64,000 bases of DNA from Paraburkholderia dioscoreae (GCF_902459535.1 NZ_LR699553.1:992001-1056000); one strand, 5' to 3'. Counted from the stretch's first letter, positions 35,103 through 43,644 are shown. Translations and numbers: made by a program. The notes: a model not told the origin generated them from the sequence alone.

Positions 35103-36647
35103 ATGAGCGTCAAGTCAGACAAGATGGATGAGCAGAAGCGCACGGGTGGCTCCGCCCCGGTCGCAAAGAAGCTGATCCCTTTCGGCGGGTACTACACGAA
35201 CAAGGTGCCTGAGCACGACCCCGAACTGACCGAAACCGGTCCGGGCACCCCGATGGGCGAGTTCATGCGCCGCTTCTGGCACCCGGTGTGCATGTCTCTG
35301 GAGCTCACCGATACGCCGCGCTTCCTCAAAATCCTGAACGAAGAACTCGTGGCGTTCCGGGATAAAAGCGGCCGGGTCGGTGTGCTGCATGCACATTGCG
35401 TGCACCGCGGTGCGTCGCTCGAATATGGTGCGATTCAGGAGCACGGCATCATGTGCTGCTACCACGGCATGGTCTTCGACGTGGACGGCACCTGCCTTCA
35501 CGTTCCTTTCCCGAAGGGCGAGGAGAAAGAGGCCGAAAAGTTCGCCTGTTCGATTCGTCAGGGCGCTTACAAGGCAGTCGAACGCAACGGCCTGGTGTTC
35601 GCCTACATGGGTCCGCCGGATGACGAGCCGCCTTTCCCCGAGTGGGAAGGCGATTTCACGGTAGCGGAGGGTGACGAGCTGGTCGCATACAGCAACTTCC
35701 AGCACTGCAACTGGCTACAGGTACAGGACAACGCGGCCGACAACTACCATCCGACGGCGTTGCATTCCGGCAAGAATGTGGTGGATGGTCACTATCAGGG
35801 CACGACGTTTGACGAAGTCGGCGCGGCGTCGATGGAAGTCGCTCCCGACATGAATTTTGTCCCGGTTCAGGGCGGTCGCAGCCTCGCTTGTGCGGGCGCT
35901 CGTCGCGTCGACAAAGACAAGCTTTTCGTGCGCGTTCAGCATCAGGTGCTGCCGAACCTGAGCCTGCATGCCTATACGTCCGAAGACGGTTCGAAGAAAA
36001 AGCTCTTCAGCCGATTCCACATCATCCGCTGGACAGTCCCTGTTGACGACGAAAACAGCAAGATGATCGGCTGGCGTGTAATGGGCCCGGGCATCGACAC
36101 CCGTGGTATCGGCAACAAGGAACTGGTCGGGTACGAGACCATCGACTTTCTCGAAGGCCAGGTGGCGATGCGCCGTCCTGAGCGCTTTGGCAAATACAAG
36201 CTCGAAGACCTGCCGCCCATCCCGCCGAATCACCGGGAGCGCGCAACCTATAAGGACGCGCAATACGCGCCTGGCGACTATGAGGCCATCATCAGCCAGC
36301 GGCCTATCGCTGTCCATTCGCTTGAAAACCCGACCAAGTTCGACGCCGGCCTTTATCAGTTCCGCAAGATGTTGCGCGACGCAGTGCGGGGCACGAACGC
36401 GGCGGCATCCGCTCACGGGTTCGCCGAGTGGTTCCGCGAACTCGGCGGCGCGCCCAACAGCTATTGCACCGGCAACGTGTTCGAAATTGCTGAAGGCGAA
36501 ACGGTCGAGGATGAAGTCGCCCGTCGCCGGAAAGTCCTGAAAACCGTCGTCGCAATTCTCACCGAGAGCGACACCCTCAAGGGCACCGCACGCGCCGAAT
36601 TCGTGCGCGGGAAATTTGAAGAGCTCGAACAGTCGCTGAAGAGCTGA
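35103..36647 (+). CDS. Rieske non-haem iron oxygenase, alpha subunit
   Basis: A 514-residue terminal oxygenase that inserts oxygen into an aromatic or related substrate using electrons from a reductase. The Rieske [2Fe-2S] motif is Cys99-x-His101 and Cys118-x2-His121 (HCVHRGASLEYG, MCCYHGM). The mononuclear iron ligands are in DNAADNYHPTALH (His216, His221). The layout resembles the phthalate 4,5-dioxygenase/vanillate demethylase-type class with no beta subunit. A TGGAGGAAA ribosome site precedes the ATG. The partner reductase gene follows after a 13-bp hairpin. Substrate unknown; it is the first gene of a module with an extra IlvC and an aldolase-like protein. Confidence 0.92.
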   Translation: MSVKSDKMDEQKRTGGSAPVAKKLIPFGGYYTNKVPEHDPELTETGPGTPMGEFMRRFWHPVCMSLELTDTPRFLKILNEELVAFRDKSGRVGVLHAHCVHRGASLEYGAIQEHGIMCCYHGMVFDVDGTCLHVPFPKGEEKEAEKFACSIRQGAYKAVERNGLVFAYMGPPDDEPPFPEWEGDFTVAEGDELVAYSNFQHCNWLQVQDNAADNYHPTALHSGKNVVDGHYQGTTFDEVGAASMEVAPDMNFVPVQGGRSLACAGARRVDKDKLFVRVQHQVLPNLSLHAYTSEDGSKKKLFSRFHIIRWTVPVDDENSKMIGWRVMGPGIDTRGIGNKELVGYETIDFLEGQVAMRRPERFGKYKLEDLPPIPPNHRERATYKDAQYAPGDYEAIISQRPIAVHSLENPTKFDAGLYQFRKMLRDAVRGTNAAASAHGFAEWFRELGGAPNSYCTGNVFEIAEGETVEDEVARRRKVLKTVVAILTESDTLKGTARAEFVRGKFEELEQSLKS

Positions 36648-36687
36648 AGCATTGCGTCTTTTGTACGGGATTGATCAGACACTAGCT

Positions 36688-36722
36688 GCGCCTGGCCGCT
36701 CCGTTGTTGAGCGGCCAGGCGC
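36688..36722 (+). repeat. Intercistronic 13-bp hairpin between oxygenase and reductase genes
   Basis: GCGCCTGGCCGCT (36688-36700) and AGCGGCCAGGCGC (36710-36722) form a perfect 13-bp stem with a 9-base loop and no T-run. It sits 40 bp past the oxygenase stop and 15 bp before the reductase start. This suggests an mRNA-stabilising or partial-termination role that sets different levels of the two proteins. Confidence 0.55.
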
Positions 36723-36737
36723 CAGCCAGGAAGGGAG

Positions 36738-37754
36738 ATGACGATGGAAACCTCACTGGAAACGGAAGAGGCCGTTCAGGATATCGAAGCAGGCACGCTG
36801 GATGTACGTGTGAAGCAGGTACGGTACGAAGGGAAAGGTATCAACTCGTATGAGTTGACGAGCCCCGGAGGCGAGAAGCTTCCGCCGTTCGAAGCCGGTT
36901 CGCACATCGACGTCCATCTGAAGAACGGCGTTATCCGTCAGTATTCACTGTGCAACCCGCCAGCCGAGCGTCACCGCTATGTCATTGCGGTTTTGAAAGA
37001 CGAAGCCGGACGCGGTGGTTCACGCTCCATGCATGACGACGTAGCAGCAGGGGATATTGTCACCATCAGCCGGCCGCGGAATCACTTTTCGCTGGACGGC
37101 AATGCGAAGAAAGTCATTCTGATTGCCGGCGGCATTGGTGTGACGCCGCTCAAGGCGATGGCGCACGAGCTCGAAGCGCATCACGTCGACTTTGAAATGC
37201 ACTACTGCGCACGAAGTCGCGAAGCGGCAGCATTCAGCGAAGAGCTCGCAACCATGCTGAGCACCGGCAAGTTGCACTATCACTTCGACGACGGCGAAAA
37301 ACGCAACCAGCTAGATCTGGCGAAGCTGCTGTCGCAGCCTTCTTCTGGAACGCACGTCTATTACTGCGGACCCTCCGGCTTCATGAAGGCATGTGCGGAT
37401 GCGGCTAGCCATTGGCCCAAAGGCACAGTGCATTTCGAGCACTTCAAGGCGCCCGAGCAGCCGAGGCGTGCACCTGCCAGCGTGGAATCCGCGGATGGTT
37501 GCGACGTCACCATTGCAAGCACCGGTCAGGTCATACATGTTGGAGCGGACCAGAGCCTCGCTGAAGCGCTGAATGCAGTTGGGGTCGAAGTTCCGACTTC
37601 ATGTTGCGCCGGCTTGTGCGCGACGTGCAAGGTTCGCTATCGGGATGGCGAAGTCGAGCACAACGACTTCATTCTCAGCGAAGAAGAACGGCAGGAATAC
37701 CTCACTGCGTGCGTATCACGGCCGGTAAGCAAAACACTCGTGCTCGACCTTTAA
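36738..37754 (+). CDS. Rieske oxygenase reductase (FMN/FAD, NADH, plant-type 2Fe-2S)
   Basis: A 338-residue flavin/iron-sulfur reductase that passes electrons from NAD(P)H to the Rieske oxygenase. The domain order is flavin-binding barrel first (FEAGSHIDVHL, RQYSLCNPP), nucleotide-binding domain (VILIAGGIGVTPLKAM, YYCGPSGFM), and a C-terminal plant-type ferredoxin with Cys-x4-Cys-x2-Cys in TSCCAGLCATCK and a later Cys in LTACVSRP. This order is that of phthalate dioxygenase reductase and VanB. The ATG at 36738 is preceded by GGAAGGGAG. It follows its oxygenase gene, so the pair form a two-component system. Confidence 0.93.
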   Translation: MTMETSLETEEAVQDIEAGTLDVRVKQVRYEGKGINSYELTSPGGEKLPPFEAGSHIDVHLKNGVIRQYSLCNPPAERHRYVIAVLKDEAGRGGSRSMHDDVAAGDIVTISRPRNHFSLDGNAKKVILIAGGIGVTPLKAMAHELEAHHVDFEMHYCARSREAAAFSEELATMLSTGKLHYHFDDGEKRNQLDLAKLLSQPSSGTHVYYCGPSGFMKACADAASHWPKGTVHFEHFKAPEQPRRAPASVESADGCDVTIASTGQVIHVGADQSLAEALNAVGVEVPTSCCAGLCATCKVRYRDGEVEHNDFILSEEERQEYLTACVSRPVSKTLVLDL

Positions 37755-37859
37755 GAGGCGATAGCTAGTTGGATTAACGGGGCCGCCCGCCGTATCGAGG
37801 CGACTTCTTCTTCGCGTACTTACGCAGCAGCGCCCTTGGCGCAAACCTCTGGAAACAGC

Positions 37860-38873
37860 ATGAAAGTTTATTACGATAAGGATGCCGACCTTTCTCTTTT
37901 GAAAAGCAAAAGCGTTGCGGTCATCGGTTACGGCTCGCAGGGCCACGCACATGCCCTGAACCTGAAGGACAGCGGCATTGACGTAAGCGTCGGTCTGCGC
38001 AAGGGTGCTTCATGGACCAAGGCGGAGAACGCCGGCCTGCGCGTCAAGACGGTAGCGGATGCCGTAAAAGAGGCCGACGTCATCATGATGCTGCTTCCCG
38101 ATGAACGCATTGCAGATGTGTATCGCGAAGAAGTGGAGCCGAACGCCCGGAAAGGCGCGGTCCTGGGCTTTGCACACGGCTTCAACATTCACTACGGTCA
38201 GGTCGCCCCCCGCCTCGACCTCGACGTGATGATGGTCGCGCCGAAGGCACCAGGCCATACCGTGCGCAGCACCTTTGTGTCGGGCGGTGGTGTGCCTCAT
38301 CTCATCGCGGTTGCGCAGAATCCGTCAGGCTCTGTTCGCGAAGTCGCGCTCGCCTACGCTGCAGCGATTGGCGGTGGGCGTGCGGGCATCATCGAAACCA
38401 GCTTCCTCGAAGAGACAGAAACGGATCTCTTCGGTGAACAGGCGGTACTCTGCGGCGGTCTTGTCGACCTCATCAAGACTGGATTCGAAGTGTTGGTTGA
38501 AGCCGGCTACGCGCCGGAGATGGCCTACTTCGAATGTTTGCATGAAGTAAAGCTCATCGTGGACCTCATTTACGAGGGCGGTATTGCCAACATGAACTAC
38601 GGCATCTCGAACAACGCCGAGTTCGGGGAATATCAAACCGGTCCGCGAATCATCACCGAATCGACGAAGCAGGCCATGAAGTCGGTGCTGCATGACATTC
38701 AGACCGGTGAGTACGCAAAGAGCTTCATCCTCGAGAACAAAGCCGGCGCGCCGACGCTGCAGGCTCGCCGTCGCCTGAGCGCCAATCACGAGATCGAAAT
38801 CGTTGGGGCGAAACTTCGCGCCATGATGCCCTGGATTAGCAAAGGCGCTTTGGTCGACCGCTCGAAGAACTGA
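37860..38873 (+). CDS. ilvC: Ketol-acid reductoisomerase (class I), catabolic-operon paralogue
   Basis: A 337-residue KARI, normally the NADPH-dependent isomeroreductase of branched-chain amino acid synthesis. Motifs include the dinucleotide loop VIGYGSQGHAHALNLKDSG, LGFAHGFNIHYG, APKAPGHTVRSTF, and the metal-binding FLEETETDLFGEQAVLCGG and ECLHEVKLIVDLIYEGG. The ATG at 37860 is the family start; an in-frame GTG-type start at 37836 adds eight residues. It has no ilvI/ilvH neighbours. Instead it lies between a Rieske reductase and a GntR regulator, so it is probably a paralogue acting in catabolism or in protecting against inhibition of the housekeeping enzyme. It differs from usual family sequence at VPHLIAVAQNPSGSVREVAL, where VPCLIAVYQDASG is typical. 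Confidence 0.88.
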   Translation: MKVYYDKDADLSLLKSKSVAVIGYGSQGHAHALNLKDSGIDVSVGLRKGASWTKAENAGLRVKTVADAVKEADVIMMLLPDERIADVYREEVEPNARKGAVLGFAHGFNIHYGQVAPRLDLDVMMVAPKAPGHTVRSTFVSGGGVPHLIAVAQNPSGSVREVALAYAAAIGGGRAGIIETSFLEETETDLFGEQAVLCGGLVDLIKTGFEVLVEAGYAPEMAYFECLHEVKLIVDLIYEGGIANMNYGISNNAEFGEYQTGPRIITESTKQAMKSVLHDIQTGEYAKSFILENKAGAPTLQARRRLSANHEIEIVGAKLRAMMPWISKGALVDRSKN

Positions 38874-38941
38874 GTTCCCAGCGAAGCAGGCATGGGCATA
38901 TCGCCGGATAAATCCATGCCGTCGTCAAGGAAAGTGAAACC

Positions 38942-39643
38942 ATGACATCGAAACTGCTCAAGATTCAACCGCGGCCCGATTACGTAGAGGAAGTCTATGA
39001 GGTACTCCTCGGCGCAATCTGCGATGGCTCTCTCGCACCCGGAACACGCCTGACGCAGGAAGACATTGCGGAGCAGCTCTCCGTGTCGCGCTCGCCGGTG
39101 TTGCAGGCGCTGCGACTGCTCAAGAAAGACGGACTTGTGCAGGATGCTCCCGGCCGTGGTCTGCTTGTCGCACCCCTGGAAGCATCGGCACTCGCCGACC
39201 TTTACGAAATTCGCGGAGCTCTGGATAGGCTCGCGGCCGGGCTCGCTGCCGGCGCCGGCGCGCGGCTCGACCCGAAACTCATTGAGCGCGGCCGCAAGGC
39301 AGCGCAGACGGGCAACGTTCACGCGATGATCGACGCGGATATGGAGTTTCACTTTGCCGTCTACGCCGCTTCTGGAAATCGTCTGATTGCGCAGACGGCA
39401 CATGGTCACTGGGTGCATATCCGGCGCGTCATGGGTGCTGTACTGCAGGCGCCCGGTCAGCGCCCGTCAATCTGGGACGAGCATGCGGCAATCGCCAACG
39501 CCATAGAAGCGGGGGATTGCGCACTAGCGGAACGTCTCTCGGGCGGGCATGCGAAACATGCAAGCCAGTTGGTCGCCGGTCAGTTCGATGCATTGCTCGG
39601 TGTTCTCAATTTATCGGCCGAAGCGAATGAGTCGGTCGCCTGA
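38942..39643 (+). CDS. GntR-family (FCD) transcriptional regulator
   Basis: A 233-residue regulator. The N-terminal winged HTH (GSLAPGTRLTQEDIAEQLSV, SRSPVLQALRLLKKDGLV) is followed by an FCD ligand domain with the metal-binding pattern seen in DLYEIRGALDRLAA, MIDADMEFHFAVYAASGN and DEHAAIANAIEAGD. AAGGAAAG precedes the ATG. It sits inside the Rieske module, 68 bp after ilvC. It is clearly paralogous to the minus-strand regulator at 42121, including the rare N-terminal sequence KLLKIQ-x-R-x-DYV(E/D)EVY. It probably responds to the pathway substrate. Confidence 0.92.
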   Translation: MTSKLLKIQPRPDYVEEVYEVLLGAICDGSLAPGTRLTQEDIAEQLSVSRSPVLQALRLLKKDGLVQDAPGRGLLVAPLEASALADLYEIRGALDRLAAGLAAGAGARLDPKLIERGRKAAQTGNVHAMIDADMEFHFAVYAASGNRLIAQTAHGHWVHIRRVMGAVLQAPGQRPSIWDEHAAIANAIEAGDCALAERLSGGHAKHASQLVAGQFDALLGVLNLSAEANESVA

Positions 39644-39773
39644 TGTTTGTATTGCAGGTCATGCCGGCGGTGATGGTTACATCGCCGGGTTTCAGTGGGA
39701 ACAGTGTCGGAAGCAACGCGACTGGTACCCACGTACTTCATAAGTTCCCGTTCAATACGTAGGAGAATTAGAC

Positions 39774-40619
39774 ATGTCTACTGCCGTTGCAGAATCCAGA
39801 GAAGAATCGATTGTCAAGCCGGGCAAGGTCTCGATTTACCAGCCGGACCAGGAAGGGCTGATTTTTCCGGAAGTTCCACAGTTCACGTCTGTGCAGGCGC
39901 ACCGCCAGCATCTGAAGGAACGCCTGGTTGCTGCATGCCGCGCGTTCGCGTTACAGGGTTTCGACTACGGATTCGCAGGTCACCTGACCATCCGTGACCC
40001 CGAAAATCCTGGCCTTTACTGGACAAACCCGATGTGTGTGCATTTCGCACAGGTCAAGCTCTCGAATCTCATCTGCGCGGACCACAAGGGTAATGTCGTC
40101 GAGGGCAACTACGCCATCAACCGTGCCGGCTTCGTGCTGCACGCCGCGGTACATGAGCAGCATCAGGACATCGTCGCGATGTGCCATGCCCACACGACCT
40201 ACGGAACCGCGTTCTCCTCGCTGGGTAAGCCGCTCGCGCCCATCTCGCAGGACGCGGCAGCGTTCTATGAGGACCACGTCGTTATCGGCGATGAAGCGGG
40301 CAAAGTGGCGGTCGAAGTCAAGGGCGGCAATAAGGTTGCCAACGCATTCGCCGGAGTCAAAGCCGCCATCCACCAGAACCACGGCTTGTTGACCGCCAGC
40401 CGTCACAGCATCGACTCGGCCGCGTTCTGGTTCATCGCGTTGGAGCGCTGCTGCCAGCAGCAACTGATGATCGAAGCCACGGGTATTACGCCGAAGGAAG
40501 TCACGCCGGACCGTGCGCGGTACAGCCGTGAGCACGTGGGTAGCGAATACATTGGCTGGCTTCACTTCCAGACCATCTGGAATGACCTCGTAGCCACGCA
40601 GCCGGACATGTTCGACTAA
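39774..40619 (+). CDS. Class II aldolase/adducin-family protein
   Basis: A 281-residue protein of the class II aldolase/adducin fold. The metal-binding histidines are in MCHAHTTYGTAF and IHQNHGLLTASRHS, and the N-terminal half has GFDYGFAGHLTIRDPE and FVLHAAVHEQHQDIVA. Relatives cleave or isomerise sugar phosphates, decarboxylate or dehydrate aromatic and hydroxy acids. The absence of a second aldolase-specific catalytic motif leaves the reaction open. A TAGGAGAA ribosome site supports the start. It follows the GntR gene and precedes the ACS transporter, so it probably processes the oxygenated product. Confidence 0.88.
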   Translation: MSTAVAESREESIVKPGKVSIYQPDQEGLIFPEVPQFTSVQAHRQHLKERLVAACRAFALQGFDYGFAGHLTIRDPENPGLYWTNPMCVHFAQVKLSNLICADHKGNVVEGNYAINRAGFVLHAAVHEQHQDIVAMCHAHTTYGTAFSSLGKPLAPISQDAAAFYEDHVVIGDEAGKVAVEVKGGNKVANAFAGVKAAIHQNHGLLTASRHSIDSAAFWFIALERCCQQQLMIEATGITPKEVTPDRARYSREHVGSEYIGWLHFQTIWNDLVATQPDMFD

Positions 40620-40638
40620 ACGCGGTCACGAACGCATA

Positions 40639-40672
40639 CCTGCGGCGGTATTTCCTCGGATACCGCCGCAGG
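40639..40672 (+). repeat. Intercistronic 13-bp hairpin before the MFS gene
   Basis: CCTGCGGCGGTAT (40639-40651), 8-base loop, ATACCGCCGCAGG (40660-40672), a perfect 13-bp stem without T-run. The same ten-base arm CCTGCGGCGG recurs in the hairpin after the MFS gene (42064-42091). Confidence 0.55.
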
Positions 40673-40737
40673 CCACAACCGGTGGGCACTAGAAGAAAAG
40701 CAACCACCGTCATCGGAAGGCCCCTCAGGAGACAACA

Positions 40738-42042
40738 ATGAGTTCCCACAGTCCGGCCGTATATCTGGAAGAGAGTGAGTCATCCGCGTTTGCAAAAGCC
40801 GCCTGGCGCCTTATTCCATTCCTCTTTCTATGCTATCTGTCCGCCTACCTGGACCGCATCAACGTTGCCTTTGCGAAGTTGCAGATGCTCAACGACCTCG
40901 GGCTCAGCGAGGCGGTTTATGGATTTGGCGCCAGCGTGTTTTTCGTCGGTTATCTGCTTTTCGAGGTGCCGAGTAATCTGATACTCATGCGTGTAGGTCC
41001 GCGACGGTGGATCGCGCGCATCATGGTTACATGGGGTATCGTCTCGGTCGGCATGATGTTCGTGAAGACGCCCACGACCTTCTACATCATGCGGTTTCTG
41101 CTCGGTGTCGCCGAGGCAGGCTTTTTCCCCGCAATTGTCCTCTACCTCACCTACTGGTTTCCGTCTTCGCGGCGCTCAAAGGTTACCGCGCTTTTCATGA
41201 CCGGCATTCCGATGTCCGGCGTTATCGGCGGTCCTCTGTCCGGCTGGTTGATGACGGCCCTCGGAGGGGCTCATGGTCTGGCAGGCTGGCAATGGCTGTT
41301 CCTGGTAGAAGGCGTGCCGACGGTCGTGCTCGGCGTGGCTGCATATTTCTATCTGGACGACAAGGTACAGGATGCGAAATGGCTCACCGACGCCCAGAAA
41401 GCCATCATTGAGCGCAAGCTCGTTGATGAGAGGCCCGAGGGCCTTCTGCACTCGGTCAAGGACGGTCTTCTCAATCCCAAGATTCTCCTTGTCAGCGCCA
41501 TCTACTTTTTCTATACCATGGGCCTTTACGGGGTCAGCTTCTGGCTGCCTTCGCTCATCAAATCGAGCGGCGTGGCCGACCCCTTGCACGTCGGGCTGCT
41601 GACGGCCATTCCCTATGCGGTCGGTGCGGTCGCCATGGTGCTCGTCAGCCAGAGCTCGGACCGGATGGGCGAGCGCCGCTGGCACCTGATCGTGCCGGGT
41701 TTCGTCGGCGCCTTTGGTCTTGCGATGAGCGTGTGGTTTTCCAACTCGACGGTGCCGGCGATGATTGCGCTGACCATCGGAACGATGGGTGTGATGACAA
41801 CCATCTCGCAGTTCTGGGTGCTTCCTCCGGCATTCCTTGGCGGAGCCGCTGCCGCTGCGGGGCTGGCATTTGCCAACTCGGTAGGCAGCATCTCGGGCGT
41901 GGTCAGTCCGTCGCTGATCGGTCTGGTCAAGACCGCTACGGGATCGGCGGGCGCGGGCGTGTTGGCACTTTCAGTCAGCCTCGTCATTGCGGGCGTGCTG
42001 GTGCTATTTGTGCCTCCGACGCTGGTTAACCGTCGTCGCTAG
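40738..42042 (+). CDS. MFS transporter, ACS family, of the Rieske module
   Basis: A 434-residue, 12-helix transporter with ACS motifs YLSAYLDRINVAFAKLQM, LLFEVPSNLILMRVGPRRW, RFLLGVAEAGFFPAIVLYLT, and GIPMSGVIGGPLSGWLM, plus a second-half LVSQSSDRMGERRWHL. It is the likely importer of the substrate of the Rieske oxygenase module. CAGGAGAC lies 10 bp upstream of the ATG. It is flanked on both sides by similar GC-rich hairpins. It is a close paralogue of the minus-strand transporter at 30025, suggesting the two modules handle related anions. Confidence 0.92.
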   Translation: MSSHSPAVYLEESESSAFAKAAWRLIPFLFLCYLSAYLDRINVAFAKLQMLNDLGLSEAVYGFGASVFFVGYLLFEVPSNLILMRVGPRRWIARIMVTWGIVSVGMMFVKTPTTFYIMRFLLGVAEAGFFPAIVLYLTYWFPSSRRSKVTALFMTGIPMSGVIGGPLSGWLMTALGGAHGLAGWQWLFLVEGVPTVVLGVAAYFYLDDKVQDAKWLTDAQKAIIERKLVDERPEGLLHSVKDGLLNPKILLVSAIYFFYTMGLYGVSFWLPSLIKSSGVADPLHVGLLTAIPYAVGAVAMVLVSQSSDRMGERRWHLIVPGFVGAFGLAMSVWFSNSTVPAMIALTIGTMGVMTTISQFWVLPPAFLGGAAAAAGLAFANSVGSISGVVSPSLIGLVKTATGSAGAGVLALSVSLVIAGVLVLFVPPTLVNRRR

Positions 42043-42063
42043 GTGAGCGCTTGTGTGTAAGCG

Positions 42064-42091
42064 CCGCCGCAGGCTCTGGATCCTGCGGCGG
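42064..42091. terminator. Hairpin between the MFS gene and the convergent GntR gene
   Basis: CCGCCGCAGG (42064-42073), 8-base loop, CCTGCGGCGG (42082-42091). It lies between two converging genes and probably ends transcription from both sides, although no T-run follows. Confidence 0.5.
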
Positions 42092-42120
42092 TCGCGACGC
42101 CAGAAGGGGAGCAAAAACGC

Positions 42121-42813
42121 TCAGCGTACCGAGCGTTTCGGCGTGTCCGTTTCCACGATGGTTTGGCTCATGTGGCGAACGAGGTTCTCGCGGGCGACTT
42201 CGGTGTGCTGGAGACTGAGCTTTGCAGCGAGCTCTTCATCTCCCTGGGCAATCGCGTCAGCTATTGCCGCGTGTTCGTCCCAGACGGACTTGCGCTGGCC
42301 GGTCACCTGGTGAACGGCCCCCATTACACGCCGCAGGTGCATCCAGTGCAAACGTGCGCTGTCGACAATGAGCGGATTGCCCGACGCCGTGTAAATGGCG
42401 GTGTGGAATGCCATGTCGGCCTCGATCATCGCCCGGACGTCTTCACCTTTTGACAGCTTTCGCCCGGTCGCCACCAGTGCCTTGTCTATCTTGACCTTCT
42501 TGCGCGCGGCCAGGCGAGCGGCGAGACTATCCAGCGCGCCGCGCAGTTCATAGAGATGGCCGATGCGCGTCGCGTCGAGCGGTGTGACCTGCAATCCGCG
42601 GCCGGGCGCATCTTCCACCAGTCCGTCTTTTTTCAAAAGGCGGAAGGCCTGCAGAACGGGCGAACGGGAGACAGCCAACTGCTCGGCGATTTCCTCCTGG
42701 ACGATCCGGGTTCCAGGCGCGATCGAACCCTCGCTGATGGCATCGAGCAGGACTCGGTAGACTTCATCGACGTAATCTGTACGTGCCTGGATTTTCAGGA
42801 GTTTTGCTGGCAT
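42121..42813 (-). CDS. GntR-family (FCD) transcriptional regulator, paralogue
   Basis: A 230-residue FCD-type GntR regulator closely related to the one at 38942. The HTH is in GSIAPGTRIVQEEIAEQLAV and SRSPVLQAFRLLKKDGLVED; the FCD domain has LYELRGALDSLAARLAARK, MIEADMAFHTAIYTASGN and DEHAAIADAIAQGDEE. It converges on the MFS gene. A GGATACAGA box lies just upstream of its ATG (42829-42837), matching the box in front of the oxygenase gene, so autoregulation and shared control are likely. The relationship between the two regulators (redundant, or different ligands) cannot be read from sequence. Confidence 0.92.
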   Translation of the reverse strand: MPAKLLKIQARTDYVDEVYRVLLDAISEGSIAPGTRIVQEEIAEQLAVSRSPVLQAFRLLKKDGLVEDAPGRGLQVTPLDATRIGHLYELRGALDSLAARLAARKKVKIDKALVATGRKLSKGEDVRAMIEADMAFHTAIYTASGNPLIVDSARLHWMHLRRVMGAVHQVTGQRKSVWDEHAAIADAIAQGDEELAAKLSLQHTEVARENLVRHMSQTIVETDTPKRSVR

Positions 42814-42824
42814 GGCTACGGTAG

Positions 42825-42837
42825 CTGTGGATACAGA
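42825..42837. promoter_or_regulatory. Candidate GntR box upstream of the second GntR gene
   Basis: CTGTGGATACAGA, an imperfect palindrome (CTGT...ACAG), 12-24 bp upstream of the minus-strand start codon. The GGATACAGA core is identical to that at 35009-35017. Confidence 0.45.
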
Positions 42838-43003
42838 ATACTAATAGCTTACCAGCATTGATTAAGGCTGTTCAGGTCGGCGCTTCGCCTGCATGACGTG
42901 GCGCAAGCCTTTGATGATTCGCGGTGGAGGCGAAGGCCCACGGAAAGGAAGGGAGCGGCGGCGGCGTTTTTCGGCAGGAAGCAGCGGTGCTACGCCGGAA
43001 CAG

Positions 43004-43549
43004 TCAGTTTTTGCCCGACAGACTGGCGAGCCAGATTGGGGAACTGGCATGCCGGTCGATGTAGAGCCGGTTCAGCTCAGGGATGTCTGTTGCAAATGTC
43101 TTTTCCAGCGCCTTGCGCCCGATTTCTGCGCCCCGGCCGGTTTCCGCCTGCACGAGAATGACGACGGACTTTGCGGCGAAGCGCTGTGCTTCCTCAGTCG
43201 CGAACGCTGCATCTTCCGCAAGGCGTTCTGAATCGCAATCTTGAGCGTTGCGAATCGCAATGGAAACCAGCCCTGATGAAGCACGCGCGAGAATCCATCC
43301 CGAAGAAGGGCGGCGATGTTCGCGCGGCGCGGTCGGCACTCCAATGAGGCCGACGATATCGGCAAATTGCGGATATTTCGCGAAAACGTCCCGAGCGGCC
43401 GCGGGAAAGCCCTCGCCGTTCATCCAGACATCCATGATTGATTTCGGTCTGTCCGAGTCGCGAAATGAAAAGCCTGTCTCGCCGATCACGACAGGCGGTG
43501 AATTGCCATAGCTTACGGGGCGCGCTATCAGGAAGTCCGCTTCTTTCAT
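43004..43549 (-). CDS. Orphan protein in the probable GntR regulon
   Basis: A 181-residue protein with no recognised domain. The start at 43549 has a GGAG site on the minus strand and is preferred to 43567. The N-terminal half includes SPPVVIGETGFSFRDSDRPK and the middle YPQFADIVGLIGVPTAPR; the C-terminal half is helical (ERLAEDAAFATEEAQRFAAK, SVVILVQAETGRGAEIGRK). No signal peptide or membrane segment is seen. A perfect 12-bp palindrome TCTGTATACAGA lies 84 bp upstream, matching the boxes near the Rieske genes. It may therefore be an accessory or sensing protein of that pathway, but this rests only on the shared motif and location. Confidence 0.6.
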   Translation of the reverse strand: MKEADFLIARPVSYGNSPPVVIGETGFSFRDSDRPKSIMDVWMNGEGFPAAARDVFAKYPQFADIVGLIGVPTAPREHRRPSSGWILARASSGLVSIAIRNAQDCDSERLAEDAAFATEEAQRFAAKSVVILVQAETGRGAEIGRKALEKTFATDIPELNRLYIDRHASSPIWLASLSGKN

Positions 43550-43632
43550 GCCGTCTCCGTTCATCATTGTTGAGAAGAGCCGCCGGAGATCCGCCGGCGT
43601 TTTTCTGTCACTCTGCGTGCGGAATTCGGAAC

Positions 43633-43644
43633 TCTGTATACAGA
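43633..43644. promoter_or_regulatory. Perfect palindromic GntR-type operator TCTGTATACAGA
   Basis: A perfect 12-bp palindrome upstream of the orphan gene at 43004-43549 and about 210 bp from the LysR gene end. It is the best match to the TGTATACA core seen near the Rieske operon and the second GntR gene. Confidence 0.55.
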
